Origin: Planctomycetaceae bacterium
GTDB lineage: Bacteria > Planctomycetota > Planctomycetia > Planctomycetales > Planctomycetaceae
Assembly (NCBI GenBank): GCA_020426505.1
Contig: JAGQPX010000031.1
Location: 1 to 49,340, forward strand
Reading direction: 5' to 3'
Length of the DNA stretch: 49,340 nt
Shown: one piece after another, positions 16,870 to 23,934 of the stretch
Layout: each line of letters starts with the position of its first letter
Position numbering within the stretch: the first letter of the stretch is position 1
Made by a program: the position numbers and the translations under genes
Notes under the pieces: generated by a model
Told to the model about the DNA's origin: nothing
Databases searched by the model: none
What the model saw: the letters and a program-made list of their open reading frames with translations, nothing else

Positions 16870-18411
16870 ATGCGTATCGCGACATCGATTCGAGTGCTAC
16901 TGCTGGTGATGTTCCTGGGAAGCATCAGTGTTGCTGGGACGGCCGTGGTCTGGTCGAGTGGAGAGCGGATCATCACGCAGCTCGCGACAAACGTGGGCAT
17001 CATCCAGCCTGCCGTTCACCGCCAGGTGCAGGACGAAGCACTGGAAAAGAGCCTTCGCAGTTACCGGGTCCGGTTGAGTGCAGACGGAACTTTGCCCGGT
17101 CGCATTAACGTGGTTGACCCTGATACGGGCGAACCGGCTCAGGCTCAGGACATGACGATCGCCTTCGTGCAGCATGGTCATGTTGTTGCCGAAGTCCATC
17201 CGGGCATCGATGGATCCTTTCAGGCCGAGGGTGTGGGACCGGGGATTTATTCACTGGTCGGTCATGGTCCGGAGGGATACATCGCCTACGGACTGGAGGT
17301 GCTTCCGGCTGAACTGACGGTCGACAGGCGGAATGCCATCGAGATGAGCCTTGTTGCCTTCCAGGAGATACAACAGGAGATTCAGATTGACTCACTGGCG
17401 ATTCCTCCGGTTGATGGCCCGGCTGTTTTGCAGCTTGCCCGCGAGCATCTGCCACCCGAAGTGATCAACGGTGGAAGCGCAGCGGTGAGCCGGCTCGACC
17501 AAACGTTCGATGTTGGACCGCAGATTCAGCACGTCAGTCAGGTTGCTGAGGAAAAACCGTTTACAGACGACGTTCCTTTGGAGGACGTAATTCCTGCCGG
17601 ACCGAACTCACCTTCGGCCAGTTTGCAGCAGAACAAGATCCGACTTTCACATGACGGTACGCTGACCGGGCGCATGAGGAGTCTCAATTCTCACTCGGGA
17701 CAGCTTGCGCGTTTCCGTCGATTGAACATTTTCCTGGTTCGCGACAATCGGATCGTGGCGCAGGCGCCAGTCAATCCGCTGGGAGTCTTCACGATTCCAA
17801 ACCTTGGCGTTGGTCGTTATTCATTCGCAGCTGCGGGAACGGAGGGCTTCGCTGCCTTCTCAATCCATACGGTGACCGAAGAATTCGCCGATGCGAACAC
17901 AGTCAATCAGTTGATCGTGCCTGTTTCTTTCCAACAGCCAGCAGATGGGCATGATCACGAACACACCCATGATGCGGCAGCTCAACCGGAATGTACCTGC
18001 ATCGGTCAATGTCCGGCCAAGGACAAGGACCACAGTTTGTTCGAGCATCATCCGGATTGTCAGTGCCCGCTTCATCAAGCTGCAGACATGGAAAGCAATC
18101 TCGTCGGTGAGGAGGACGTCCCCTATGCGTTCGGTCAACTCGAATCCGCCTACGGAGGGAACGGTGGAGGTGCAGCCGCTGGTGGTGGTTTTGGTGGTGC
18201 ACCCGGCGGCGGCGGTGGTGGCTTCGGCGGCGGTGGCGGAGGAGGTTTTGGCGGCGGTGGAGGAGGATTTGGCGGCGGTGGAGGCGGAGGACTTGGATTC
18301 GGGGGAGGACTGGGCACCTTGCTTGGGCTTGGTGGTCTCGGTCTAGCCGCAGCTGCCCTCGCCGATGACGACAACGGATCGCCACAGGTCGTCAGCCCGG
18401 CCGTTCCGTAG
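16870..18411 (+). CDS. Exported protein with two beta-sandwich repeats, His/Cys cluster and Gly-rich tail
   Basis: 513 residues. A signal peptide or anchor (IRVLLLVMFLGSISVAGTAVV) comes first. Two copies of one domain follow: VRLSADGTLPGRINV (near residue 62) and IRLSHDGTLTGRMRS (near 258), each ending in a GxG(I/R)YS...EG(Y/F).A segment like carboxypeptidase-regulatory-like folds. Between about 356 and 405 is a His/Cys cluster (DGHDHEHTHD, ECTCIGQCP, DHSLFEHHPDCQCPLHQ) suited to metal binding. Residues about 430-480 are almost pure Gly with Phe. The end is a hydrophobic helix (LGTLLGLGGLGLAAAALA) and short acidic tail. The design suggests a surface or envelope protein with a flexible linker; function unknown. 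Confidence 0.82.
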   Translation: MRIATSIRVLLLVMFLGSISVAGTAVVWSSGERIITQLATNVGIIQPAVHRQVQDEALEKSLRSYRVRLSADGTLPGRINVVDPDTGEPAQAQDMTIAFVQHGHVVAEVHPGIDGSFQAEGVGPGIYSLVGHGPEGYIAYGLEVLPAELTVDRRNAIEMSLVAFQEIQQEIQIDSLAIPPVDGPAVLQLAREHLPPEVINGGSAAVSRLDQTFDVGPQIQHVSQVAEEKPFTDDVPLEDVIPAGPNSPSASLQQNKIRLSHDGTLTGRMRSLNSHSGQLARFRRLNIFLVRDNRIVAQAPVNPLGVFTIPNLGVGRYSFAAAGTEGFAAFSIHTVTEEFADANTVNQLIVPVSFQQPADGHDHEHTHDAAAQPECTCIGQCPAKDKDHSLFEHHPDCQCPLHQAADMESNLVGEEDVPYAFGQLESAYGGNGGGAAAGGGFGGAPGGGGGGFGGGGGGGFGGGGGGFGGGGGGGLGFGGGLGTLLGLGGLGLAAAALADDDNGSPQVVSPAVP

Positions 18412-18564
18412 TTCTCCCGCTACTTTGATCATGCATCTGGCGACGTGTCTGTCTGCCCGACTGCTTGCTACCGATCGGTCCCTTCGCTGGCTTATGATAG
18501 GCACGCTGGTCGTCGTGTGACGTCCGCCTTCGTGCTTTCATTGAATCAGTTGAAGGGTTTCCCT

Positions 18565-19857
18565 GTGTCGAGAATTCTACTCGCCCCGTTCGTTGTTCTC
18601 TTGCTCTTCGTCGTCCCCAGATCGCTCGTCGCCGAGATTCGCATCGGCGCGGCGATGAAGGTCATCACGCCCGATCCGCTGCTCCCTGTCTCCGGTGGCG
18701 TGGGCAAGCCGAATCCCGCCAGCGAGAAGCGGGGCGAGTTGACGGCTCGGGCAATGGTGTTCGAGAAGGACGGAACGTCGGTCGCGTTTGTTGGTCTCGA
18801 TTTGATCGGCTTCCCGTCGGTGTTGGGAGCCCGTGTTCGCGAACAGGTGCCTCGCATTCCTGGTGAGAACATTCTCATCGGCTCCTCGCATACGCACAGT
18901 GCTCCGGATTGCTATGCGTTCCCGGATGGTCAGGGGGGACACACAGGCGATCTTGAATGGATGGATTTCGTCTGTAATCAGGCTGCCAAGGCGATCAATC
19001 AGGCGATCGACGACCTTGCTCCCGCGACAATCCGCATCGCCACCGGCGAGGCCAAAGGGAAGATCGCCTACAACTATTATGCTCCCGACCTGTACGACCG
19101 ACGCATGAGCGTCATTCAAGCGATCGGCGAGCAGGGGCAGACGATCGCGACACTCGTGAACTACGCCACGCACCCCGAAGTATTGGGCAACGGAGTCGGC
19201 ATCGTCAGCCCGGATTGCATCGGTCCGATGTGCGACAGGATCGAACAGCAGATCGGCGGGATGGCCATGTTCATGAACGGTGCTCAAGGCGGCATGGTCA
19301 CCGCTGACAATCGTAACCTCGACGAGCCTCGCGATGGCGGACGAGGTTACTGGAATGACTCACGGACATGGGATGAATGTCTCCGCATCGGTCACCTCAT
19401 GGCGGACGAAGCACTGCGGATTGTCGACGATGCCCCGCAGCAAAAGGATCCGACGCTGCATGTTGAAGCTCACGCCGTCGATTTCCCGGTGGAGTCGGAG
19501 TTGCTGCTGGCCATCGTCAAGGGGTCGCCACTCGGCTACCCGATCAACGACGACAACTCAGTCACCGCTCAGATCAATCTCGTGAACCTCGGCAACGCTC
19601 AGGTTCTCACGATCCCCGGCGAAGCCTTGCCGAACATCGGCTTCTACCTCAAACGCAAAATGCACGGCGAGCACAACCTGCTCTTCGGTCTGACAAACGA
19701 CGCCTTCGGTTACATCCTCACCAAAGAAGACTTCAACAGTTTCCCGCGATACGACTACGTTTCACGCACATCCCTGGGCGAGATGACGGGGGATATCCTT
19801 GTCGAGAAGTCCCTGGAGTTCATCGACGGCGCCCCCATGCCGGACAAGTCCAAGTAA
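18565..19857 (+). CDS. Neutral ceramidase-like exported hydrolase
   Basis: About 430 residues from the GTG at 18565, chosen because GAAGGG lies seven bases upstream and the signal peptide (SRILLAPFVVLLLFVVPRSLVAE) begins there. It matches the N-terminal domain of the neutral/alkaline non-lysosomal ceramidase family: IRIGAAMKVITPD at the start, GSSHTHSAPD metal-ligand motif, and YATHPEVLG. The region expected to hold the nucleophilic Ser reads NGAQGGMVTADN, with Thr where the family has Ser, and the C-terminal sandwich of true ceramidases is absent. It is probably a zinc-dependent hydrolase of the periplasm with an unknown substrate rather than a proven ceramidase. Confidence 0.82.
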   Translation: MSRILLAPFVVLLLFVVPRSLVAEIRIGAAMKVITPDPLLPVSGGVGKPNPASEKRGELTARAMVFEKDGTSVAFVGLDLIGFPSVLGARVREQVPRIPGENILIGSSHTHSAPDCYAFPDGQGGHTGDLEWMDFVCNQAAKAINQAIDDLAPATIRIATGEAKGKIAYNYYAPDLYDRRMSVIQAIGEQGQTIATLVNYATHPEVLGNGVGIVSPDCIGPMCDRIEQQIGGMAMFMNGAQGGMVTADNRNLDEPRDGGRGYWNDSRTWDECLRIGHLMADEALRIVDDAPQQKDPTLHVEAHAVDFPVESELLLAIVKGSPLGYPINDDNSVTAQINLVNLGNAQVLTIPGEALPNIGFYLKRKMHGEHNLLFGLTNDAFGYILTKEDFNSFPRYDYVSRTSLGEMTGDILVEKSLEFIDGAPMPDKSK

Positions 19858-19979
19858 ACATCATCAATCATCGACGTGTAAATTCGCTTGGGGCTTAGCA
19901 CAGCCAGAAACCGTCGGACATGAACCGGTTCCGCTAATCCGCTAGCGTCGATTTTCGCGTCAGAGAAAGCGAACACCCC

Positions 19980-21020
19980 ATGCTGAACCCCTCCCGTCTG
20001 GCACTCGCACTTGGATGTCTCATCGGATTGACGCCCCTCGTTACCCATGCCGCCGATGCTCCCGGTTTCGCAGTCGAACCGAACCTCGTCGAGTACGACG
20101 TCGACCCCACATGGCCAAACAAACCCGATGACATCTCCGACAAAGGCTGGGTCTCCGGCCTCGCGGTCGATAAGGACGACAATGTCTGGTTCTTCCGCAA
20201 GGGACCGGACCCGGTGCAGTGCTACGCGGCTGATGGCACGTTCATTCGCTCGTGGGGCCAAGGCAACTTTGACAACCCGCATCAACTGCGGATCGATCAC
20301 GAAGGGAACATCTGGGTTGCCGACTTCGGCCTGCACGTCGTCGAGAAGTACACTCCCGAAGGCCAACGGCTGATGACGCTTGGCGTGCGGGGCGAATCTG
20401 GTGATGACAAGACTCACTTCTATCGACCGACCGACATGGCGATCACACCGACTGGCGACATCTTCGTCACCGACGGCTACGGCAACCGCCGCATTGTGCA
20501 CTTCGACTCAGCTGGCAACTTCATCAAGGAGTGGGGCGAATACGGCACCACCCCCGGCAAGTTCGTCCTCCCGCACGCCATCGCCCTCGACTCACAGGGC
20601 TTGCTCTACGTCGCCGACCGCAACAGCGGCCGCATCCAGATCTTCCGGCAGGACGGCACGTTCGTCGATCAATGGGAAGGCATCCTCATGCCCTGGGGCA
20701 TCTCGATCACTGACAACGACGAGATCTGGACCTGCGGCTCCTCCCCCCACTGGTGGAAACGAAACGGCGAGTACCCCGAGTACAAAGATCAACTCTTCAT
20801 GCGGCTGAGCACCGACGGCCGCGTCACCCGCCACTGGGCCATCCCCCTCGGCGACATCGGCGACGACAAAAACAACCCCGACACGTCCCGCCTCAGCCCC
20901 GGCGAGGCCGTCGGCATCCACGCCATCGCCCAGGACTCGAAGGGCAACATCTACGTCGGCGAAATCTACAGCGAACGCGCCCAGAAGTTCGTCCCGGTGA
21001 CAAGCCGTGATGGAGAGTGA
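19980..21020 (+). CDS. Exported NHL-repeat beta-propeller (amidating-lyase-like)
   Basis: 346 residues. A signal peptide (LALALGCLIGLTPLVTHA) is followed by a six-bladed propeller. NHL-type blades: GWVSGLAVDKDDNVWFFRKG, NPHQLRIDHEGNIWVADFGLHVVEKY, RPTDMAITPTGDIFVTDGYGNRRIVHF, LPHAIALDSQGLLYVADRNSGRIQIF, and GIHAIAQDSKGNIYVGEIYSERAQKF. The nearest known class is the peptidyl-alpha-hydroxyglycine alpha-amidating lyase-like fold; lyase activity is not shown. It lies 122 bases after the ceramidase-like gene on the same strand and may be co-transcribed with it. Its 3' third is very rich in C-ending codons. A partial palindromic repeat starts directly after the stop codon. Confidence 0.86.
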   Translation: MLNPSRLALALGCLIGLTPLVTHAADAPGFAVEPNLVEYDVDPTWPNKPDDISDKGWVSGLAVDKDDNVWFFRKGPDPVQCYAADGTFIRSWGQGNFDNPHQLRIDHEGNIWVADFGLHVVEKYTPEGQRLMTLGVRGESGDDKTHFYRPTDMAITPTGDIFVTDGYGNRRIVHFDSAGNFIKEWGEYGTTPGKFVLPHAIALDSQGLLYVADRNSGRIQIFRQDGTFVDQWEGILMPWGISITDNDEIWTCGSSPHWWKRNGEYPEYKDQLFMRLSTDGRVTRHWAIPLGDIGDDKNNPDTSRLSPGEAVGIHAIAQDSKGNIYVGEIYSERAQKFVPVTSRDGE

Positions 21021-21073
21021 GCGGCGGGTGACATGGTGTCGCCGCGATAGCAGGGTCGCCATGTCTGTGAGTC
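21021..21073. repeat. Partial copy of the 94-bp palindromic element
   Basis: 53 bases matching 21932-21984 at 47 of 53 positions. It fills the gap between the stop codon of the NHL gene and the convergent stop codon of the next gene. It lacks the right half, and with it the outer inverted repeat, of the full-length copy at 21937-22030. Confidence 0.8.
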
Positions 21074-21080
21074 CAACCGG

Positions 21081-21749
21081 TCACTCCTCGTCCGAGTAGT
21101 AACTCGCAGCAAACTGCTCCCAAACTGGTGGCGGATTCAACCGGCGTGCCATGTCACGAACGAGTTCCGGGTTACCGTCTGGGATGAACACGAGCAGGAT
21201 GAATTGATCGCGTCCTCCCACTCTTGACCAGTCGAAGTTTGAATCAAACTTTTTTAGCCCATCGACCATGGCATCGAGCAGTTGCTTCTGCACCAAGGGG
21301 CAATATGCGATAACATCCGCTGAGTCCTTGCAGTTGGCTTGGAACTTCCGCCAGATTCGACCAATCGGAGCATTGGCATGGTCGCACAGCTTGATTGCTT
21401 TGCGGAACTTCCGTCCCCGTTCACGAAAAGCACTTTCACTGATACTCCAATCGGGCGGCTCGAAGCGAAATTCGTCCACCGAGTCCTGCACGGTGAGGGT
21501 CGTGTCAGGATGTTCTTCTGCGATTCGTGATTGCCATTTCTCGGCGCGTCGCTGCAATGCTTCTGTTGTATTTGCCATCCAATAGAAGGACGTGACGTCA
21601 TCGTTCGGGCAGAATGACAGACCATAGAGTTGTTCGCCGTCTACGTACTCCAGACAACGCTCCATGAGCGCATTCGCAGCGGGCGGCATCCGCTTGGTCA
21701 GTTTTGAATAGGGGAGCGATGCGATCACCTTCTCAAGGTCTGACATCAT
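21081..21749 (-). CDS. Cytosolic protein of unknown function (possibly DUF4303-like)
   Basis: 222 residues, no signal peptide or membrane helix. The pattern LYGLSFCPNDDVTSFYWMANTTEALQRR near residues 40-66 resembles small proteins of the DUF4303/immunity-protein type, which carry a similar 'ANT.E.L' segment, but the match is by eye and weak. Several Trp residues (MDW-, WRKF-, FDWSRVG) and an acidic C-terminus (YYSDEE) stand out. It is convergent with the NHL gene and lies beside the gene-duplication scar at 21791-22030. No secretion system or toxin is next to it that would support an immunity role. Confidence 0.75.
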   Translation of the reverse strand: MMSDLEKVIASLPYSKLTKRMPPAANALMERCLEYVDGEQLYGLSFCPNDDVTSFYWMANTTEALQRRAEKWQSRIAEEHPDTTLTVQDSVDEFRFEPPDWSISESAFRERGRKFRKAIKLCDHANAPIGRIWRKFQANCKDSADVIAYCPLVQKQLLDAMVDGLKKFDSNFDWSRVGGRDQFILLVFIPDGNPELVRDMARRLNPPPVWEQFAASYYSDEE

Positions 21750-21790
21750 TCTGCCCTTTATACAAGGTTGCCACGTCGAGATAATATACG

Positions 21791-21935
21791 TCAGCGGGTA
21801 GTGTATTTATGAAAGACCTCTCGCACGACCGTGGAACCAAGTTCGTCCGTCACGAGTAGGCCGAACTGCAGAGCCAGTTCTTCGCCCGGTTTGACGACGA
21901 CACGGCTGGGTTCACCATTGGTGAACGCCTTGCGG
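21791..21935 (-). pseudogene. C-terminal fragment of a second DUF6807 gene
   Basis: On the minus strand this encodes RKAFTNGEPSRVVVKPGE, then ELALQFGLLVTDELGSTVV and a tail REVFHKYTTR with stop at 21791-21793. The first half is nearly identical to the end of the neighbouring DUF6807 protein (RKAFTNGEPSRVVVKPGE, then PLTLQFGVLVSD). Similarity stops at the Arg-Lys codons, exactly where the palindromic element at 21937-22030 begins. It has no start codon and is the remnant of a tandem paralogue whose 5' part has been lost. Confidence 0.82.
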
Positions 21936-21936
21936 C

Positions 21937-22030
21937 GGGTGGCATGGCGTCACTGCGATAGCAGGGTCGCCATGTGTGGGAGTCGCGCCGAACATGCTCA
22001 CCCGCCTGTCGGCGTGAGAGCATGCCACCC
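21937..22030. repeat. 94-bp palindromic element at a deletion breakpoint
   Basis: It is bounded by perfect ten-base inverted repeats GGGTGGCATG (21937-21946) and CATGCCACCC (22021-22030). Inside are two further hairpins: CATGGCG...CGCCATG on the left and CATGCTCA...TGAGAGCATG on the right, giving a cloverleaf-like fold. The left 53 bases recur, with six differences, at 21021-21073. It sits 30 bases after the stop codon of the intact DUF6807 gene and directly against the truncated copy. Confidence 0.85.
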
Positions 22031-22060
22031 ACCGTGAATGCATGCGGAGTGAGTTGATTG

Positions 22061-23695
22061 TCAGGGTCGGACGTACGAATCGTACACTGTCGCCTCGTCG
22101 TTCTGTCCATCGGAGACCAACACTCCAAACTGCAGGGTCAAGGGTTCTCCCGGTTTGACCACGACCCGGCTCGGCTCGCCGTTGGTGAATGCCTTGCGGC
22201 CGAAGGGGTTGGCGAGGAGGAGGCCGTAGTCGCGGGCGTGGAACCAGCATTTGCGAAAATCGTCCGGGTGGGGAATGAGCGTGAGGCTGACGTCGTGGCC
22301 GTTGATCTCGCCGCGGTACGAGCACCAGTCGGCCTGTTTGCCCCAAACTTGCGATTCGTTGATGAGTCCGTCGCTGTTGATGATCTGTCCTCCCTTCTTG
22401 ACCGCCAGAGGGATGGCCACACGGACGCCGAGGCCCATTTCTTCCTGATCGCCGAACGCGAATTCGCGATCTGCCTTGAATGTCGATGACCAACGCAGCA
22501 GCCATCCTTGAGTGAACGGCTCGATTGCGATGCGACACGTTTCGTTGCAGATGGTTTTGCCGTCAGCCTCGTAGACGTTGCTCACCGTGAATGAGCCGCC
22601 GCCATCATTGACCGCAGGCTCAGAGACGAACTCATCGTGGCGCACGCGGGCCTTGTTTCGCCAGAAGTCATGACCGCTGATGTCGCCGAAGGCCATCCAC
22701 AGGCCGGGATGCATCGTGGGGTGATCGCTGAGTTCCGAGCCTTCTGCCGGCGGATGTGTGCGGGTGACCTGGACTCCGGAAGGTGTGCAAAGATGTCGAA
22801 AGTAGGGTCGCAGGACCTGCTCGTCCTCGAACACGTATTCCGCAATCTGCACGTCGCCGAGGTGGATCAGCACCCGGTCGTCCTGTTTGTCGAATGAGAC
22901 CTTGGGGGGTTGTTGAATGACGAGGCCCTGCTTCTCATCGGGCACGGCAATGTCCAGCCGGCCGGTGTGTCCCTCCTGGGTGCGAGTGCCGCTGGCAACC
23001 AGAAAGCGTGCCTTGCCGATCGGCACGATGCCGAGTGAGCAGTCGAACTCGTAGCGTTTGACGTCCTCGAATGACTCGTCAGCGACGAGCAGAATCTTCG
23101 GCGAGCCGTAACATCCGAACCACCACTGGCCGTCCGCGAACGTCGCCGTCTGAATGCCGAGCCGGGTCCAGCCACTCTTGAGAGTGTGCCTCTTAACGAA
23201 GTTGAACTCAGGATCGAACTCGTACAGGTAGTTCATCTCGACTCCGTCCGGCAGTCCGCCAACCACGATGAACTTGCCATCGTGATACGCGATGCCTCCC
23301 GCTCCATGCACAACCTGCTGTGTCTCGTGCTTAGCGACGAGGGACAGATCGTCCGCATCGTACACGTACACCCAGGAGTCAGCATTGCCGTCGGGGTCAT
23401 TGAACCGTCCGAAGTTGACTGCAACGTAGACATTGCCGTCGTGGAAACACGCGTCGCCATGATGGCTACCGACGGGAATCTGTTTGAGGATGTGCCCGTC
23501 ACGATCGGACTTCACCAGCATTGTCGTGAAGCTCCAGTAGATGGCCGAGTCATTGTCGGTGCAGACGCCCTGCAGGTGCCCGGCATACGTGCCCTCACAG
23601 GCCACGGCGTGAAAGTCGTCATCGGCATCGAGGCATTGTGTCCCCAAGGCAACCAGATGAATCAATACGAGCGCAGCAATCGGTCTGTAGCGCAT
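22061..23695 (-). CDS. Exported propeller-DUF6807 (PmoA-like) fusion protein
   Basis: 544 residues from the ATG at 23695, which has GAGGAA five bases upstream; a TTG at 23707 is the alternative. A signal peptide (YRPIAALVLIHLVALGTQCLDA) is followed by a YVTN/NHL-like region (about 25-240: CEGTYAGHLQGVCTDNDSA, FHDGNVYVAVNFGRFNDPDG, VVHGAGGIAYHDGKFIVVGG). The C-terminal half (about 260-544) is DUF6807, called the methane oxygenase PmoA family in databases: DHPTMHPGLWMAFGDISGHDFWRNK is its hallmark. The two-domain arrangement suggests a carbohydrate- or ligand-binding exported protein. The 'methane oxygenase' label should not be taken as activity. It is divergent from the double hydrolase gene. 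Confidence 0.86.
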   Translation of the reverse strand: MRYRPIAALVLIHLVALGTQCLDADDDFHAVACEGTYAGHLQGVCTDNDSAIYWSFTTMLVKSDRDGHILKQIPVGSHHGDACFHDGNVYVAVNFGRFNDPDGNADSWVYVYDADDLSLVAKHETQQVVHGAGGIAYHDGKFIVVGGLPDGVEMNYLYEFDPEFNFVKRHTLKSGWTRLGIQTATFADGQWWFGCYGSPKILLVADESFEDVKRYEFDCSLGIVPIGKARFLVASGTRTQEGHTGRLDIAVPDEKQGLVIQQPPKVSFDKQDDRVLIHLGDVQIAEYVFEDEQVLRPYFRHLCTPSGVQVTRTHPPAEGSELSDHPTMHPGLWMAFGDISGHDFWRNKARVRHDEFVSEPAVNDGGGSFTVSNVYEADGKTICNETCRIAIEPFTQGWLLRWSSTFKADREFAFGDQEEMGLGVRVAIPLAVKKGGQIINSDGLINESQVWGKQADWCSYRGEINGHDVSLTLIPHPDDFRKCWFHARDYGLLLANPFGRKAFTNGEPSRVVVKPGEPLTLQFGVLVSDGQNDEATVYDSYVRP

Positions 23696-23761
23696 GGTGT
23701 TCCTCAATGTTCAATGTCTTCGCGAGTATCTCAGTCTATGCGACAACTGAGACGCCGTCAT

Positions 23762-23861
23762 CAGAGCCGCGCCCGTCAGGAAGTGGCTGCTCACACGCAT
23801 GGAGAGGTTCCAGAGCCCTTCCACCTCAACCAGCGGCCGCTTCCTGACGGTCGCGGCTCTG
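23762..23861. repeat. 100-bp palindromic element between divergent genes
   Basis: 26-base arms at 23762-23787 and 23836-23861 match at 24 of 26 positions as inverted copies. They begin CAGAGCCGCG and include CGTCAGGAAG. The 48-base centre is not repeated. It sits between the starts of the DUF6807 gene and the hydrolase gene, so it separates two promoters. No coding capacity. Confidence 0.82.
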
Positions 23862-23934
23862 TTGCTGTGTTGACGAGGGCATGTGTGGGGCGACAGGATG
23901 GGGGGAGTTACGATCAATCAATCGAGGAGCTTTC

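Noticed and set aside
18150..18385. Long antisense reading frames with Pro/Arg/His-rich products
   Set aside because: They are the complement of the Gly-rich coding stretch; the low-complexity composition keeps frames open by chance and there is no ribosome binding site.
22061..23695. Methane oxygenase (PmoA) function
   Set aside because: The database family name for DUF6807 is misleading; no other methane oxidation gene or membrane mono-oxygenase feature is present.
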